Shown here one piece after another: positions 1-6,305 of a stretch of 8,507 nucleotides of DNA. Under the pieces are notes generated by a model. The model was given only the letters and a program-made list of their open reading frames with translations. It was not told the origin of the DNA and did not search any database. This DNA comes from JALHRI01 sp044351685 (GTDB lineage: Bacteria; Pseudomonadota; Alphaproteobacteria; Rickettsiales; UBA3002): contig JBILFK010000064.1 in the NCBI GenBank assembly GCA_044351685.1, positions 1 to 8,507 on the forward strand, read 5' to 3'. The position numbers and the translations under genes were made by a program. Numbering within the stretch: the stretch's first letter is position 1; each line of letters starts with the position of its first letter.

Positions 1-1148
1 AATCCATGACCAATACCGATACTGCCAATATTGCCGCCACCACCCAGCAAGTGAAGCAACTGGCCGATGCCGGTTCCGAAGTGGTGCGCATTACCGTGAA
101 TAATGTGGAATCGGCGAAAGCCGTACCGCATATCCGCGAAGGGCTAGATTCGCTGGGCTGCCATGCGCCGCTGGTCGGCGATTTCCATTATAATGGCCAC
201 CGCTTGCTGGCCGATTATCCGGCGATGGCCGAAGCGCTCGGCAAATACCGTATCAACCCCGGCAATGTCGGGTTTGGTGCCAAGCATGATACGCAATTCG
301 CCAGCATGATCGAAGCGGCGTTGCGCTATAACAAACCGGTGCGTATCGGGGTGAATTGGGGGTCGCTTGATCAAGCAATGCTCGCGCAATTAATGGATGA
401 AAATGCAAAACATGCTGCACCCAGAACCGCCGAAGAAGTGGGGCAAGATGCGCTGGTGAAATCGGCGCTGGTAAGCGCGAAAAAAGCCGAAGCCATGGGC
501 ATGCCCCCGCAGCAAATTTTGCTTTCGTGCAAAGTCAGCCGCGTGCAAGAACTGGTAGCGGTTTACCGCAAACTTGCCGCGCAGTGCAGCTATGCGCTGC
601 ATTTGGGGTTAACCGAAGCGGGCATGGGCAGCAAAGGCATTGTGGCTTCCAGTGCAGCACTTTCGATTTTACTGCAGGAAGGTATTGGCGATACCATCCG
701 CATTTCACTCACGCCCGAGCCGGGCGGCGACCGCACCCAAGAAGTGCGCGTGGCGCAAGAAATGTTGCAGGTAATGGGGCTGCGGAATTTTGTGCCGCTG
801 GTCACAGCCTGCCCGGGTTGTGGGCGCACCACCAGCAGTTATTTTCAGGAACTGGCCGAAGATATTCAGGCCTATTTGCGCGCGCGTATGCCGCAATGGA
901 AAGCGCAGTATGTGGGCGCCGAAACCATGAATGTCGCCGTCATGGGCTGCATCGTGAATGGCCCGGGCGAAAGCAAACACGCCAATATCGGCATTTCGCT
1001 TCCCGGCACAGGCGAATCGCCCGTGGCCCCGGTATTTGAAGATGGCGAAAAAACTGCCACCCTGCGCGGCGAAACCATTGCCGCCGATTTCAAAGCCATG
1101 CTAGAAGCATACGTGGCAAGAACCTACCCAAAGAAAGCAGTTGCTTAG
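1..1148 (+). CDS. ispG: 4-hydroxy-3-methylbut-2-en-1-yl diphosphate synthase (IspG/GcpE), 5'-truncated by window edge
   Basis: IspG is a cytosolic [4Fe-4S] enzyme of the MEP isoprenoid pathway. It reductively converts 2-C-methyl-erythritol 2,4-cyclodiphosphate to HMBPP. Counting from the ATG at base 6, the cluster ligands are visible: Cys269 and Cys272 in TACPGCGRT, then Cys315 and Glu322 in GCIVNGPGE. RINPGN (82-87), RIGVNWGSL (113-121) and LHLGLTEAG (199-207) are TIM-barrel family motifs. The LTPEPGGDR segment (235-243) marks the longer form common in alphaproteobacteria. The ATG at base 6 is probably not the start. Family members have QSMTNT about 30 residues into the protein, and the bases before this ATG read xAA-TCC, compatible with Gln-Ser. 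About 30 N-terminal residues therefore lie upstream of the window; the first complete codon is at base 3. The gene is first visible member of an operon, and hisS starts right after its TAG. Confidence 0.97.
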   Translation, partial: SMTNTDTANIAATTQQVKQLADAGSEVVRITVNNVESAKAVPHIREGLDSLGCHAPLVGDFHYNGHRLLADYPAMAEALGKYRINPGNVGFGAKHDTQFASMIEAALRYNKPVRIGVNWGSLDQAMLAQLMDENAKHAAPRTAEEVGQDALVKSALVSAKKAEAMGMPPQQILLSCKVSRVQELVAVYRKLAAQCSYALHLGLTEAGMGSKGIVASSAALSILLQEGIGDTIRISLTPEPGGDRTQEVRVAQEMLQVMGLRNFVPLVTACPGCGRTTSSYFQELAEDIQAYLRARMPQWKAQYVGAETMNVAVMGCIVNGPGESKHANIGISLPGTGESPVAPVFEDGEKTATLRGETIAADFKAMLEAYVARTYPKKAVA

Positions 1149-2420
1149 ATGGCCGAAAAACTACAGCCCGTGCGCGGCACACACGATTTATTGCCCGAGC
1201 ACTATGCGCAGCATGCGCAGGTGATAAATGCCGCGCAAGAAATCGCCATGCGTTACGGCTTTGCACGTATGGATACGCCGATCTTTGAATTCTCTGATGT
1301 GTTCCACCGCGCGGTGGGCGAAACCTCGGATATCGTTTCTAAAGAAACCTACACATTCACCGATAGGGGGAATGAATCAATTACCCTGCGGCCAGAATTT
1401 ACGGCGGCGATTGTGCGCGCATTCATCAGCAATGGCTTGCAGCAGCATGTGCCCTTTAAATGTTTTTATGCGGGCCCCGCCTTTCGCTACGAGCGCCCGC
1501 AAAAAGGCCGCCAGCGGCAATTTCACCAGATTGGGTGCGAATTGCTTGGCGCTGCCGCCCCCGAAGCCGATGTGGAAATGATGGCGCTGGCGCAGCATAT
1601 ACTAAGCGCGCTGGGCTTGGCGCATGATGTCACGCTCGAGTTAAATTCGCTGGGCGATACGGCGAGCCGCATGGCCTACCGCGATGCGCTGGTAGCCTAC
1701 CTGAGCAATTATAAAAACGACCTTTCCGAAGATAGCCAGATGCGGCTCGAGAAAAACCCGCTACGCATTCTCGATTCGAAATCGGAAACCGATCAAAAGA
1801 TTATCGCGGGCGCGCCATCGCTGGCGCAGCATTTTACTGCTGAAGCGCAGCAATTTTTTGCGAGCGTGCAGGAAGGCTTAACGCGGCTTGGCATTGAATT
1901 TACGGTAAATGCGCGGCTGGTGCGTGGCCTTGATTATTATAACCACACAGTATTCGAATTCACCACCGATAAGCTCGGCGCGCAAGGCACAGTGCTGGCT
2001 GGTGGGCGCTACGATGCGCTAGTGGCCACCATGGGTGGGCCGGAAACGGCGGGCATTGGCTTTGCTGCCGGTGTAGAACGCTTGGTGGCACTGCGCGAAA
2101 ACGCGGCGGATGCGGCGCGTGTGCCAAACCCCGAAATTGCCGTGATACCGATGGGCGAAGCCGAAGAGGCCGAAGCCTGGCGCATCGCGCAGCAGCTTCG
2201 CCACGGCGGTTACCGCACCGATATTGCGTATAAAGGAAAATCCAAAAAACGCTTCGAGCGCGCCGATAAGCTCGGCGCGCAGCTTGCCGTGATTCTTGGC
2301 ACCGATGAACTGAATGCAGGCGAAGTGACGCTAAAACATTTAAAAGATGGCACCCAAAACCGTGTGAAGCGCGACGCGCTATTGACGCAGCTGCAAAACT
2401 TGTTATCAGGCGTGAAGTAG
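1149..2420 (+). CDS. hisS: histidyl-tRNA synthetase (class II, canonical bacterial type)
   Basis: This enzyme charges tRNA-His with histidine in the cytosol. At 423 residues it has the usual length of bacterial HisRS. Visible class II elements are: the N-terminal PVRGTHDLLP (7-16); the motif 1 region TPIFEFSDVF (43-52); TLRPEFTAAI (79-88); motif 2 with its loop, FRYERPQKGRQRQFHQIG (112-129); the HisA signature LVRGLDYYNHTVFEF (257-271); and motif 3 GIGFAAGVERL (302-312). The rest (about 328-423) matches the anticodon-binding domain, with YKGKSKKRFERADKLGA (361-377) and the GEVTLKHLKDG strand region (391-401). ATG 1149 follows the ispG TAG with no spacer and only a weak purine-rich stretch precedes it, so translation is probably coupled to ispG. 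The canonical motif 2 loop contrasts with the divergent HisRS of several alphaproteobacterial orders. Confidence 0.98.
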   Translation: MAEKLQPVRGTHDLLPEHYAQHAQVINAAQEIAMRYGFARMDTPIFEFSDVFHRAVGETSDIVSKETYTFTDRGNESITLRPEFTAAIVRAFISNGLQQHVPFKCFYAGPAFRYERPQKGRQRQFHQIGCELLGAAAPEADVEMMALAQHILSALGLAHDVTLELNSLGDTASRMAYRDALVAYLSNYKNDLSEDSQMRLEKNPLRILDSKSETDQKIIAGAPSLAQHFTAEAQQFFASVQEGLTRLGIEFTVNARLVRGLDYYNHTVFEFTTDKLGAQGTVLAGGRYDALVATMGGPETAGIGFAAGVERLVALRENAADAARVPNPEIAVIPMGEAEEAEAWRIAQQLRHGGYRTDIAYKGKSKKRFERADKLGAQLAVILGTDELNAGEVTLKHLKDGTQNRVKRDALLTQLQNLLSGVK

Positions 2421-2422
2421 GA
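2418..2422 (+). promoter_or_regulatory. Shine-Dalgarno of prfA, overlapping the hisS stop
   Basis: The hisS stop TAG reads on into GA, giving TAGGA six bases before ATG 2429. This supports the first ATG as the prfA start, rather than ATG 2435 two codons later. It also implies that ribosomes finishing hisS sit on the prfA initiation site. Confidence 0.6.
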
Positions 2423-2428
2423 TTTCCC

Positions 2429-3496
2429 ATGAGCATGGACAAAAAACTGGATGCGCTGATCGCGCGACATAACGATTTGCGAGAGATGATCTCGCAGCCC
2501 GATAAATTGAAGGGCAATGATTTCGCGAAATTCTCGAAGGAGTATTCGGATTTAGGGCCGGTGGTGGAAACCGCGATGGCGCTGAAAACCGCGCAGGCCG
2601 AGCTGGAAGATACCAAAGCGCTGATGAAAGACCCGGATATGAAAGCGCTCGCCGAAGAAGAAAAGGCGCAGCTCGAAAAACTGATTCCAAAATTAATGCA
2701 TGATTTGCAGGTGGCCCTGCTGCCCAAAGATGAAGCCGATGCCAAAAACGCAATTCTAGAAGTGCGCGCCGGCACCGGCGGCGAAGAAGCGGCGCTGTTT
2801 GCGGCGGCACTGTTTCGCATGTATCAGCGCTTCGCCGAAATTCAGGGGTGGAAATTCGAGATATTGAGCATCTCGGAAACTGGACTGAACGGATACAAAG
2901 AAGCCAGCGCTAACATTCTAGGGCGCAATGTGTTTGAAAAACTAAAATTCGAATCGGGCGTGCACCGCGTGCAGCGCGTGCCGGAAACTGAAGCCAGCGG
3001 GCGCATTCACACTTCGGCCGCAACCGTGGCCGTGTTGCCGGAAGCCGAGGAAGTGGACATTCAGATTAACGAAAATGATTTGCGCATTGATGTGTTTCGC
3101 TCGAGTGGCCCGGGTGGGCAATCGGTGAACACTACCGATTCGGCGGTGCGTATTGTGCATATTCCCACCGGCCTTACCGTGCAGCAGCAAGATGAAAAAT
3201 CGCAGCACAAAAACAAAGCCAAAGCGTTGAAGGTGCTGCGCTCGCGCCTGTATGAAATTGAACGCACGAAAATTGACAACGAGCGTTCGGAATCGCGCAA
3301 GGGGCAGGTGGGTTCGGGTGATCGTTCCGAGCGTATTCGCACCTATAATTATCCGCAGGGCCGCGTGACCGATCACCGCATCAACCTCACCAAATATAAC
3401 TTGGATAAGGTGATGGATGGCAGTGATTTAGGCGAATTCTGCGATGCGTTGAATGCTGAAGATCAGGCCGCACGCCTTGCTTCACTGAAAGATTAA
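2429..3496 (+). CDS. prfA: peptide chain release factor 1 (RF1)
   Basis: RF1 recognises UAA and UAG in the ribosomal A site and triggers peptidyl-tRNA hydrolysis. The protein has 355 residues, the normal length for RF1. The anticodon-like tripeptide is PET at 185-187, within RVPETEASGRIHTSAATVAVLPE-like sequence. This is the PxT form of RF1, not the SPF of RF2. The catalytic GGQ is at 229-231 in SSGPGGQSVNTTDSAVR, and its glutamine is the methylation target of PrmC. The charged helical N-terminus (1-105) fits domain 1, and EVRAGTGGEEA (111-121) opens the core. There is no programmed frameshift site, which is a feature of RF2 (prfB) rather than RF1. The stop codon overlaps the prmC start as TAATG, so the factor and its modifying enzyme are translationally coupled. 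Confidence 0.98.
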   Translation: MSMDKKLDALIARHNDLREMISQPDKLKGNDFAKFSKEYSDLGPVVETAMALKTAQAELEDTKALMKDPDMKALAEEEKAQLEKLIPKLMHDLQVALLPKDEADAKNAILEVRAGTGGEEAALFAAALFRMYQRFAEIQGWKFEILSISETGLNGYKEASANILGRNVFEKLKFESGVHRVQRVPETEASGRIHTSAATVAVLPEAEEVDIQINENDLRIDVFRSSGPGGQSVNTTDSAVRIVHIPTGLTVQQQDEKSQHKNKAKALKVLRSRLYEIERTKIDNERSESRKGQVGSGDRSERIRTYNYPQGRVTDHRINLTKYNLDKVMDGSDLGEFCDALNAEDQAARLASLKD

Positions 3497-4350
3497 TGCT
3501 TACGCTACGCGAGGCGCTTGCGCGCACGAGCGCGCAGTTGAGCGATGCGGGCATTGCATCAGCCGCACTCGATGCGCGGTTGCTGATACAACAGGTGATG
3601 CAGGTGCCGCATGAATGGGTGGTGTCGAATGACACTACCGAACTTTCCGCTTCACACATGGCACAGTTGCAGGCACTCGCCGCGCGCCGCGCGGCGCACG
3701 AACCCATGGCGCATTTGCTGGGCACGCGTGCGTTCTGGAAACATAGCTTTATGGTGTCACCCGATACATTGATTCCGCGTCCAGATTCCGAAACCGTGAT
3801 TGAAGCGCTGCTGAAATATCGCCCAGATACGAACGCGCCGCTGAACATACTCGAACTCGGCTTAGGCACAGGCTGCCTATTGTTTTCGGCACTTGGCGAA
3901 TACCCGAATGCACGCGGAGTGGGCGTAGATATCAGTGAAGCGGCGTTACAAATTGCGATGAAAAATTGTCAAGCATTATCGCTTAATAATCGCGTAAAAT
4001 TTTTTCATGGCAGTTGGTGCGAACCGCTGCCAGAAGCCATGCGCTTTGATGTGGTGATCAGCAATCCACCATATATTCCAAGCGCTAATATCGCCCAGCT
4101 CGCGCGTGAGGTGAAAGACTTCGAGCCAACACTCGCACTCGATGGCGGTGGCGATGGATTAAAAGCGTATCGCGCACTACTAGAATGCTTGCCAAAGCAT
4201 TTAGAGCCAGCTAGTGTTGTGGTGTTGGAAGTTGGAGATGGCCAGGCGAGAGATATAAGCACGCTGGCGGAAACACAGGGCTTCACACATATTGGAAACA
4301 TGCACGACCTTGGCGCCATAGCGCGCGTAGTAGTGCTAAGTTTCCCTTAA
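3496..4350 (+). CDS. prmC: release factor glutamine N5-methyltransferase (PrmC/HemK)
   Basis: PrmC transfers a methyl group from S-adenosylmethionine to the GGQ glutamine of class 1 release factors. The protein has 284 residues, the family norm. Residues 1-80 form the helical N-terminal domain that contacts the release factor. IPRPDSET (93-100) matches the conserved IPRPETE segment. The SAM-binding glycine motif is ILELGLGTGCLLFSAL (118-132), and GVGVDISEAAL (141-151) is the acidic post-motif. The catalytic NPPY is at 190-193 in VVISNPPYIPS. LALDGGGDGLKAYR (213-226) corresponds to the family's ALDGGxDGL. The start ATG shares its A with the last base of the prfA TAA. The last third of the gene looks slightly richer in A+T than the genes before it, but the reading frame is intact. 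HemK is an old misnomer; the family has no heme role. Confidence 0.97.
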   Translation: MLTLREALARTSAQLSDAGIASAALDARLLIQQVMQVPHEWVVSNDTTELSASHMAQLQALAARRAAHEPMAHLLGTRAFWKHSFMVSPDTLIPRPDSETVIEALLKYRPDTNAPLNILELGLGTGCLLFSALGEYPNARGVGVDISEAALQIAMKNCQALSLNNRVKFFHGSWCEPLPEAMRFDVVISNPPYIPSANIAQLAREVKDFEPTLALDGGGDGLKAYRALLECLPKHLEPASVVVLEVGDGQARDISTLAETQGFTHIGNMHDLGAIARVVVLSFP

Positions 4351-4373
4351 ATATCACATGCGATAAGGAAACT
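4339..4373 (+). promoter_or_regulatory. inverted repeat enclosing the prmC stop and the DUF4167 ribosome binding site
   Basis: Left arm AGTTTCCCTTA (4339-4349) can pair with right arm TAAGGAAACT (4364-4373). This gives ten base pairs with one bulged C (4346) and a 14-nt loop. The left arm overlaps the prmC stop codon (4348-4350). The right arm contains the Shine-Dalgarno AAGGAA (4365-4370), 8 bases before ATG 4379. No T-run follows, so it does not look like an intrinsic terminator. A plausible role, by inference, is coupling: the RBS is hidden until a ribosome reaching the prmC stop opens the stem. It could also be an mRNA processing or stability element. Confidence 0.5.
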
Positions 4374-4378
4374 ACGTT

Positions 4379-4918
4379 ATGATGCGTAAAAAAAATAATG
4401 GCAAATATCGCCATAATAATAACGGTAGCAATAACGGCGGGCGTCGCCATAGCGGCGGTGGTGGCCATAATCGCAGCAATAACGATCAACAAAATATGGC
4501 GCGCCAAAAGCACCACGCGATGCAAATGCGCGAAAAATATCAGAACATGGCGCGCGATGCGCAATCGAACGGCGACCGTGTGGATGCCGAATATTATTTA
4601 CAGCATGTTGATCATTATGTGCGTGTGCTTACCGATATTTCCGCCATTGAAGCCGAGCGCTATGCCGCCTACCGCGAGCAGCAAGCAGCCAACGGTGAAC
4701 CCGAAGATGCTGCCGGTGATAATCAGGGCGGTGAACCCGCCGACGCGCAAGCAGCCACTTCCGGTGGCGATGCCGAAGATGCCGGCGCACAGCAGGGCAA
4801 TAACCAGCCGCGCATGACACGCCACCCGCGTCGCAATGCGCCGCAGGAATCTGCCGCACCTCAAGTGAGCAAGGAAATTCCGCTGCCCGCTTCGATGCTG
4901 ACAGAAATTCAGGCGTAA
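4379..4918 (+). CDS. DUF4167 domain-containing protein
   Basis: This 179-residue protein of unknown function is recognised from the conserved core REKYQNMARDAQ...GDRVDAEYYLQHVDHY at residues 51-80. That core matches the DUF4167 family, which is mostly alphaproteobacterial and is often found beside prmC and before clpB. Residues 1-45 are highly basic and low complexity, rich in Asn, Gly, His and Arg (RHNNNGSNNGGRRHSGGGGH, 11-30), like disordered nucleic-acid-binding tails. Residues 100-145 are rich in Ala, Gly, Gln, Asp and Glu and look disordered. A short basic patch RMTRHPRRN (145-153) precedes the C-terminus. There is no signal peptide or membrane segment, so it should be cytosolic. RNA or ribosome association is inference from composition and from its place behind release-factor genes. 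ATG 4379 is chosen over ATG 4382 for its 8-base spacing from AAGGAA; both are possible. Seven Ts (4921-4927) follow the stop, without a convincing stem. Confidence 0.9.
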   Translation: MMRKKNNGKYRHNNNGSNNGGRRHSGGGGHNRSNNDQQNMARQKHHAMQMREKYQNMARDAQSNGDRVDAEYYLQHVDHYVRVLTDISAIEAERYAAYREQQAANGEPEDAAGDNQGGEPADAQAATSGGDAEDAGAQQGNNQPRMTRHPRRNAPQESAAPQVSKEIPLPASMLTEIQA

Positions 4919-4952
4919 GCTTTTTTTAATGATTTGATGCTAGTGGTTTTGC

Positions 4953-5465
4953 ATGAGCACACCGCTAAACACCATTACTGCTCCACCTAAGCGCGTGCTG
5001 CTGGTAGAAGATAGCCGTGCAGCGCGCGAGGAAATTATCAACGAAGCGCAGCAAAGCTTTCCCGGCCAGTTCGAATTTATTGAAATGCAAACCCAAACCG
5101 AAGCCCAGCAATGGCTGAAGGCCGAGCGTGCAGCAGGCCGCACGGTGGATTTAATTATGCTTGATGGCACCACCGAGGGGCGGTTCGATACGAACAACGA
5201 ACTACAACTCGATGCGCTCGATTTTCTGGCCTTTCTGAAAGCAGAAAACATTCTGGATATTCCAGTGCTCGGAATTTCAGGGAACGATGATTCCAACCGA
5301 AAGATCGGCAAACAGTGCTGGCAGTATGGCATTACCGTGAATGCCCGCAATAAAGATGGTTCCGAGGAACTTGGCCCAAGCGCGACGTATGATTTAGTGG
5401 GCGCAGGTATGAAACTCATCGATAAAGCGCGCGCCGCTCAAACAAGTGTTGGTACGCCACCCTAA
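4953..5465 (+). CDS. stand-alone response-regulator receiver-like protein
   Basis: This 170-residue protein is mostly one CheY-like receiver domain. Beta 1 is KRVLLVEDSRAAR (13-25), with the acidic pair Glu19-Asp20. Beta 3 is VDLIMLDGT (65-73), with Asp71 as the likely phospho-acceptor. Beta 4 is IPVLGISGND (103-112), with Ser109 in the switch Ser/Thr position. Lys134 in NARNKDG (130-136) is the best candidate for the conserved lysine, but the usual Lys-Pro is Lys-Asp here. The Asp71-to-beta-4 segment (TTEGRFDTNNELQLDA and onward) looks several residues longer than in CheY. No output domain follows; the last 15 residues are a short Ala/Thr/Pro tail. No histidine kinase is in the window, so the partner is unknown. 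No good Shine-Dalgarno precedes ATG 4953, and the 34-base gap to the DUF4167 gene suggests cotranscription. A single-domain regulator or phosphorelay intermediate is the likeliest role. Confidence 0.8.
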   Translation: MSTPLNTITAPPKRVLLVEDSRAAREEIINEAQQSFPGQFEFIEMQTQTEAQQWLKAERAAGRTVDLIMLDGTTEGRFDTNNELQLDALDFLAFLKAENILDIPVLGISGNDDSNRKIGKQCWQYGITVNARNKDGSEELGPSATYDLVGAGMKLIDKARAAQTSVGTPP

Positions 5466-5466
5466 C

Positions 5467-6261
5467 TTATTTTTTCTCGCGCTCGGCAGTGATCATGCCG
5501 TAAGGCAAATCGATATCCAGCGCCAGCGGCATCAATTCCATATCGTGCGAAAAATACACATGCACCGTTGGGTCGCCCTTATCGAATTTTGCCAGTTCCT
5601 TTGGCGTGTAGCCATTAATCGGTTTTCGAAACAGCACGGTGTTGATCATCGGGGTTACTTTTCCCTTCAGCATTTTGGTGCCGGGGTTAATGGCACGCAC
5701 GCGAATTTCAGCGTAACGCCTGCCATCATAGGCGGGCACGATGGTATCTTTTACCTTGGCTTGCAGGTTCTGAAACAGCGCGCTGCGCAGGCGTAAAAAC
5801 GCGGTGATAGGATCAGCGACACCGACAATTTCCTCAAGTGGCACTTCGGGGCGCCAGCTAGGGTCATCGAGTGGTTCGCGCAGGCGTTTGCTAAGCTCGC
5901 CATCGCTATCGTAGGCGAGCGATGTGGTGCGCCCACCATCATCGGATTGCGAACGCGATTCATAGTGGGTGGGTAAATAGGCGCCTTCCTCGGTAATGCG
6001 CCCGCTCACTTGCGTAAAGCCGCGAAGCGGGCTGAATATATCGATGATGCCGCGTGTTTTGGTATCCACGCTGGCCATATAGCCATCGTCAGATTCTTTG
6101 ATATTCAGGATGATGCGGCCAATGCCAATACCGTTCCAGCGAATCTGGTAGGTGGCTTCTATGTTCAGCTTTTCTAGTTTTTTTGCGTCAGCCAGTGCTG
6201 CCCACGGCAACATGAGGGCAAGGCACATGCATAAGCAACGCTTGAAGAATGGTGTTCGCAT
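5467..6261 (-). CDS. secreted DUF3108 domain-containing protein
   Basis: This 264-residue protein of unknown function fits the DUF3108 family of exported proteobacterial proteins. An N-terminal signal peptide is clear: basic RTPFFKR, a hydrophobic stretch (9-23), and a probable signal peptidase I site after Ala24 (AALA|DAKK). Three Cys lie in the hydrophobic core (9, 11, 13), but no lipobox is present. The mature part is beta-rich, beginning IEATYQIRWNGIGIGRIIL (34-52). GVADPITAFLRLR (147-159), YDGRRYAEIRV (178-188) and VYFSHDMELMPLALDI (235-250) resemble the family's conserved segments. It should be periplasmic or outer-membrane associated. The start is ATG at 6261 (reverse strand). The frame stays open 34 codons further, but that extension would displace the signal peptide and overlap clpB. 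The gene is convergent with the receiver gene (one base between stop codons) and divergent from clpB (44 bases). Confidence 0.85.
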   Translation of the reverse strand: MRTPFFKRCLCMCLALMLPWAALADAKKLEKLNIEATYQIRWNGIGIGRIILNIKESDDGYMASVDTKTRGIIDIFSPLRGFTQVSGRITEEGAYLPTHYESRSQSDDGGRTTSLAYDSDGELSKRLREPLDDPSWRPEVPLEEIVGVADPITAFLRLRSALFQNLQAKVKDTIVPAYDGRRYAEIRVRAINPGTKMLKGKVTPMINTVLFRKPINGYTPKELAKFDKGDPTVHVYFSHDMELMPLALDIDLPYGMITAEREKK

Positions 6262-6272
6262 CCCTACATTGT
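6241..6272 (+). promoter_or_regulatory. probable RpoH (sigma-32) heat-shock promoter of clpB
   Basis: The -35 element CTTGAA is at 6241-6246. Eighteen bases after its CTTG comes CCTACATTGT (6263-6272). The published alphaproteobacterial RpoH consensus is CTTG-N17/18-CYTATNTNNG, so this matches at all but two defined positions. Against the E. coli form, CTTGAAG is followed after 14 bases by CCCTACAT (6262-6269). Transcription would begin near 6278-6282, leaving a leader of about 25 bases before ATG 6306. The -35 lies within the signal-peptide codons of the divergent DUF3108 gene. Sigma-32 control is expected for clpB. The match was made by eye. Confidence 0.65.
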
Positions 6273-6295
6273 AGCATAAGATAATGCCGCCTTCT

Positions 6296-6300
6296 AGGAG
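6296..6300 (+). promoter_or_regulatory. Shine-Dalgarno of clpB
   Basis: AGGAG ends five bases before ATG 6306. This is the strongest ribosome binding site in the window and fixes the clpB start. A weak three-pair stem with CTT (6291-6293) is possible, but it is too small to argue for an RNA thermometer. Confidence 0.75.
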
Positions 6301-6305
6301 TGGAT

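Noticed and set aside
527..1039. 170-codon forward open frame inside ispG
   Set aside because: It is out of frame with the conserved cluster-binding region of ispG and has no family signature or RBS.
1960..2820. 286-codon reverse-strand open frame spanning the hisS-prfA junction
   Set aside because: It is antisense to two clear housekeeping genes and gives a Ser/Ala/Arg-rich product without recognisable motifs; it is a codon-bias shadow.
4379..4470. Triplet-like AAT/AAC/GGC repeats at the start of the DUF4167 gene
   Set aside because: Irregular codon runs for an Asn/Gly-rich tail rather than an exact tandem repeat; no unit repeats cleanly.
4890..4927. Possible intrinsic terminator after the DUF4167 gene
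   Set aside because: Seven Ts are present, but the only stem found is GCTT/AAGC across a loop of more than 20 bases, too weak to call.
6273..6305. RNA thermometer in the clpB leader
   Set aside because: Only CTT/GAG and CATT/AATG pairings are possible around the RBS; there is no ROSE-like anti-Shine-Dalgarno segment, and the leader is too short for one.
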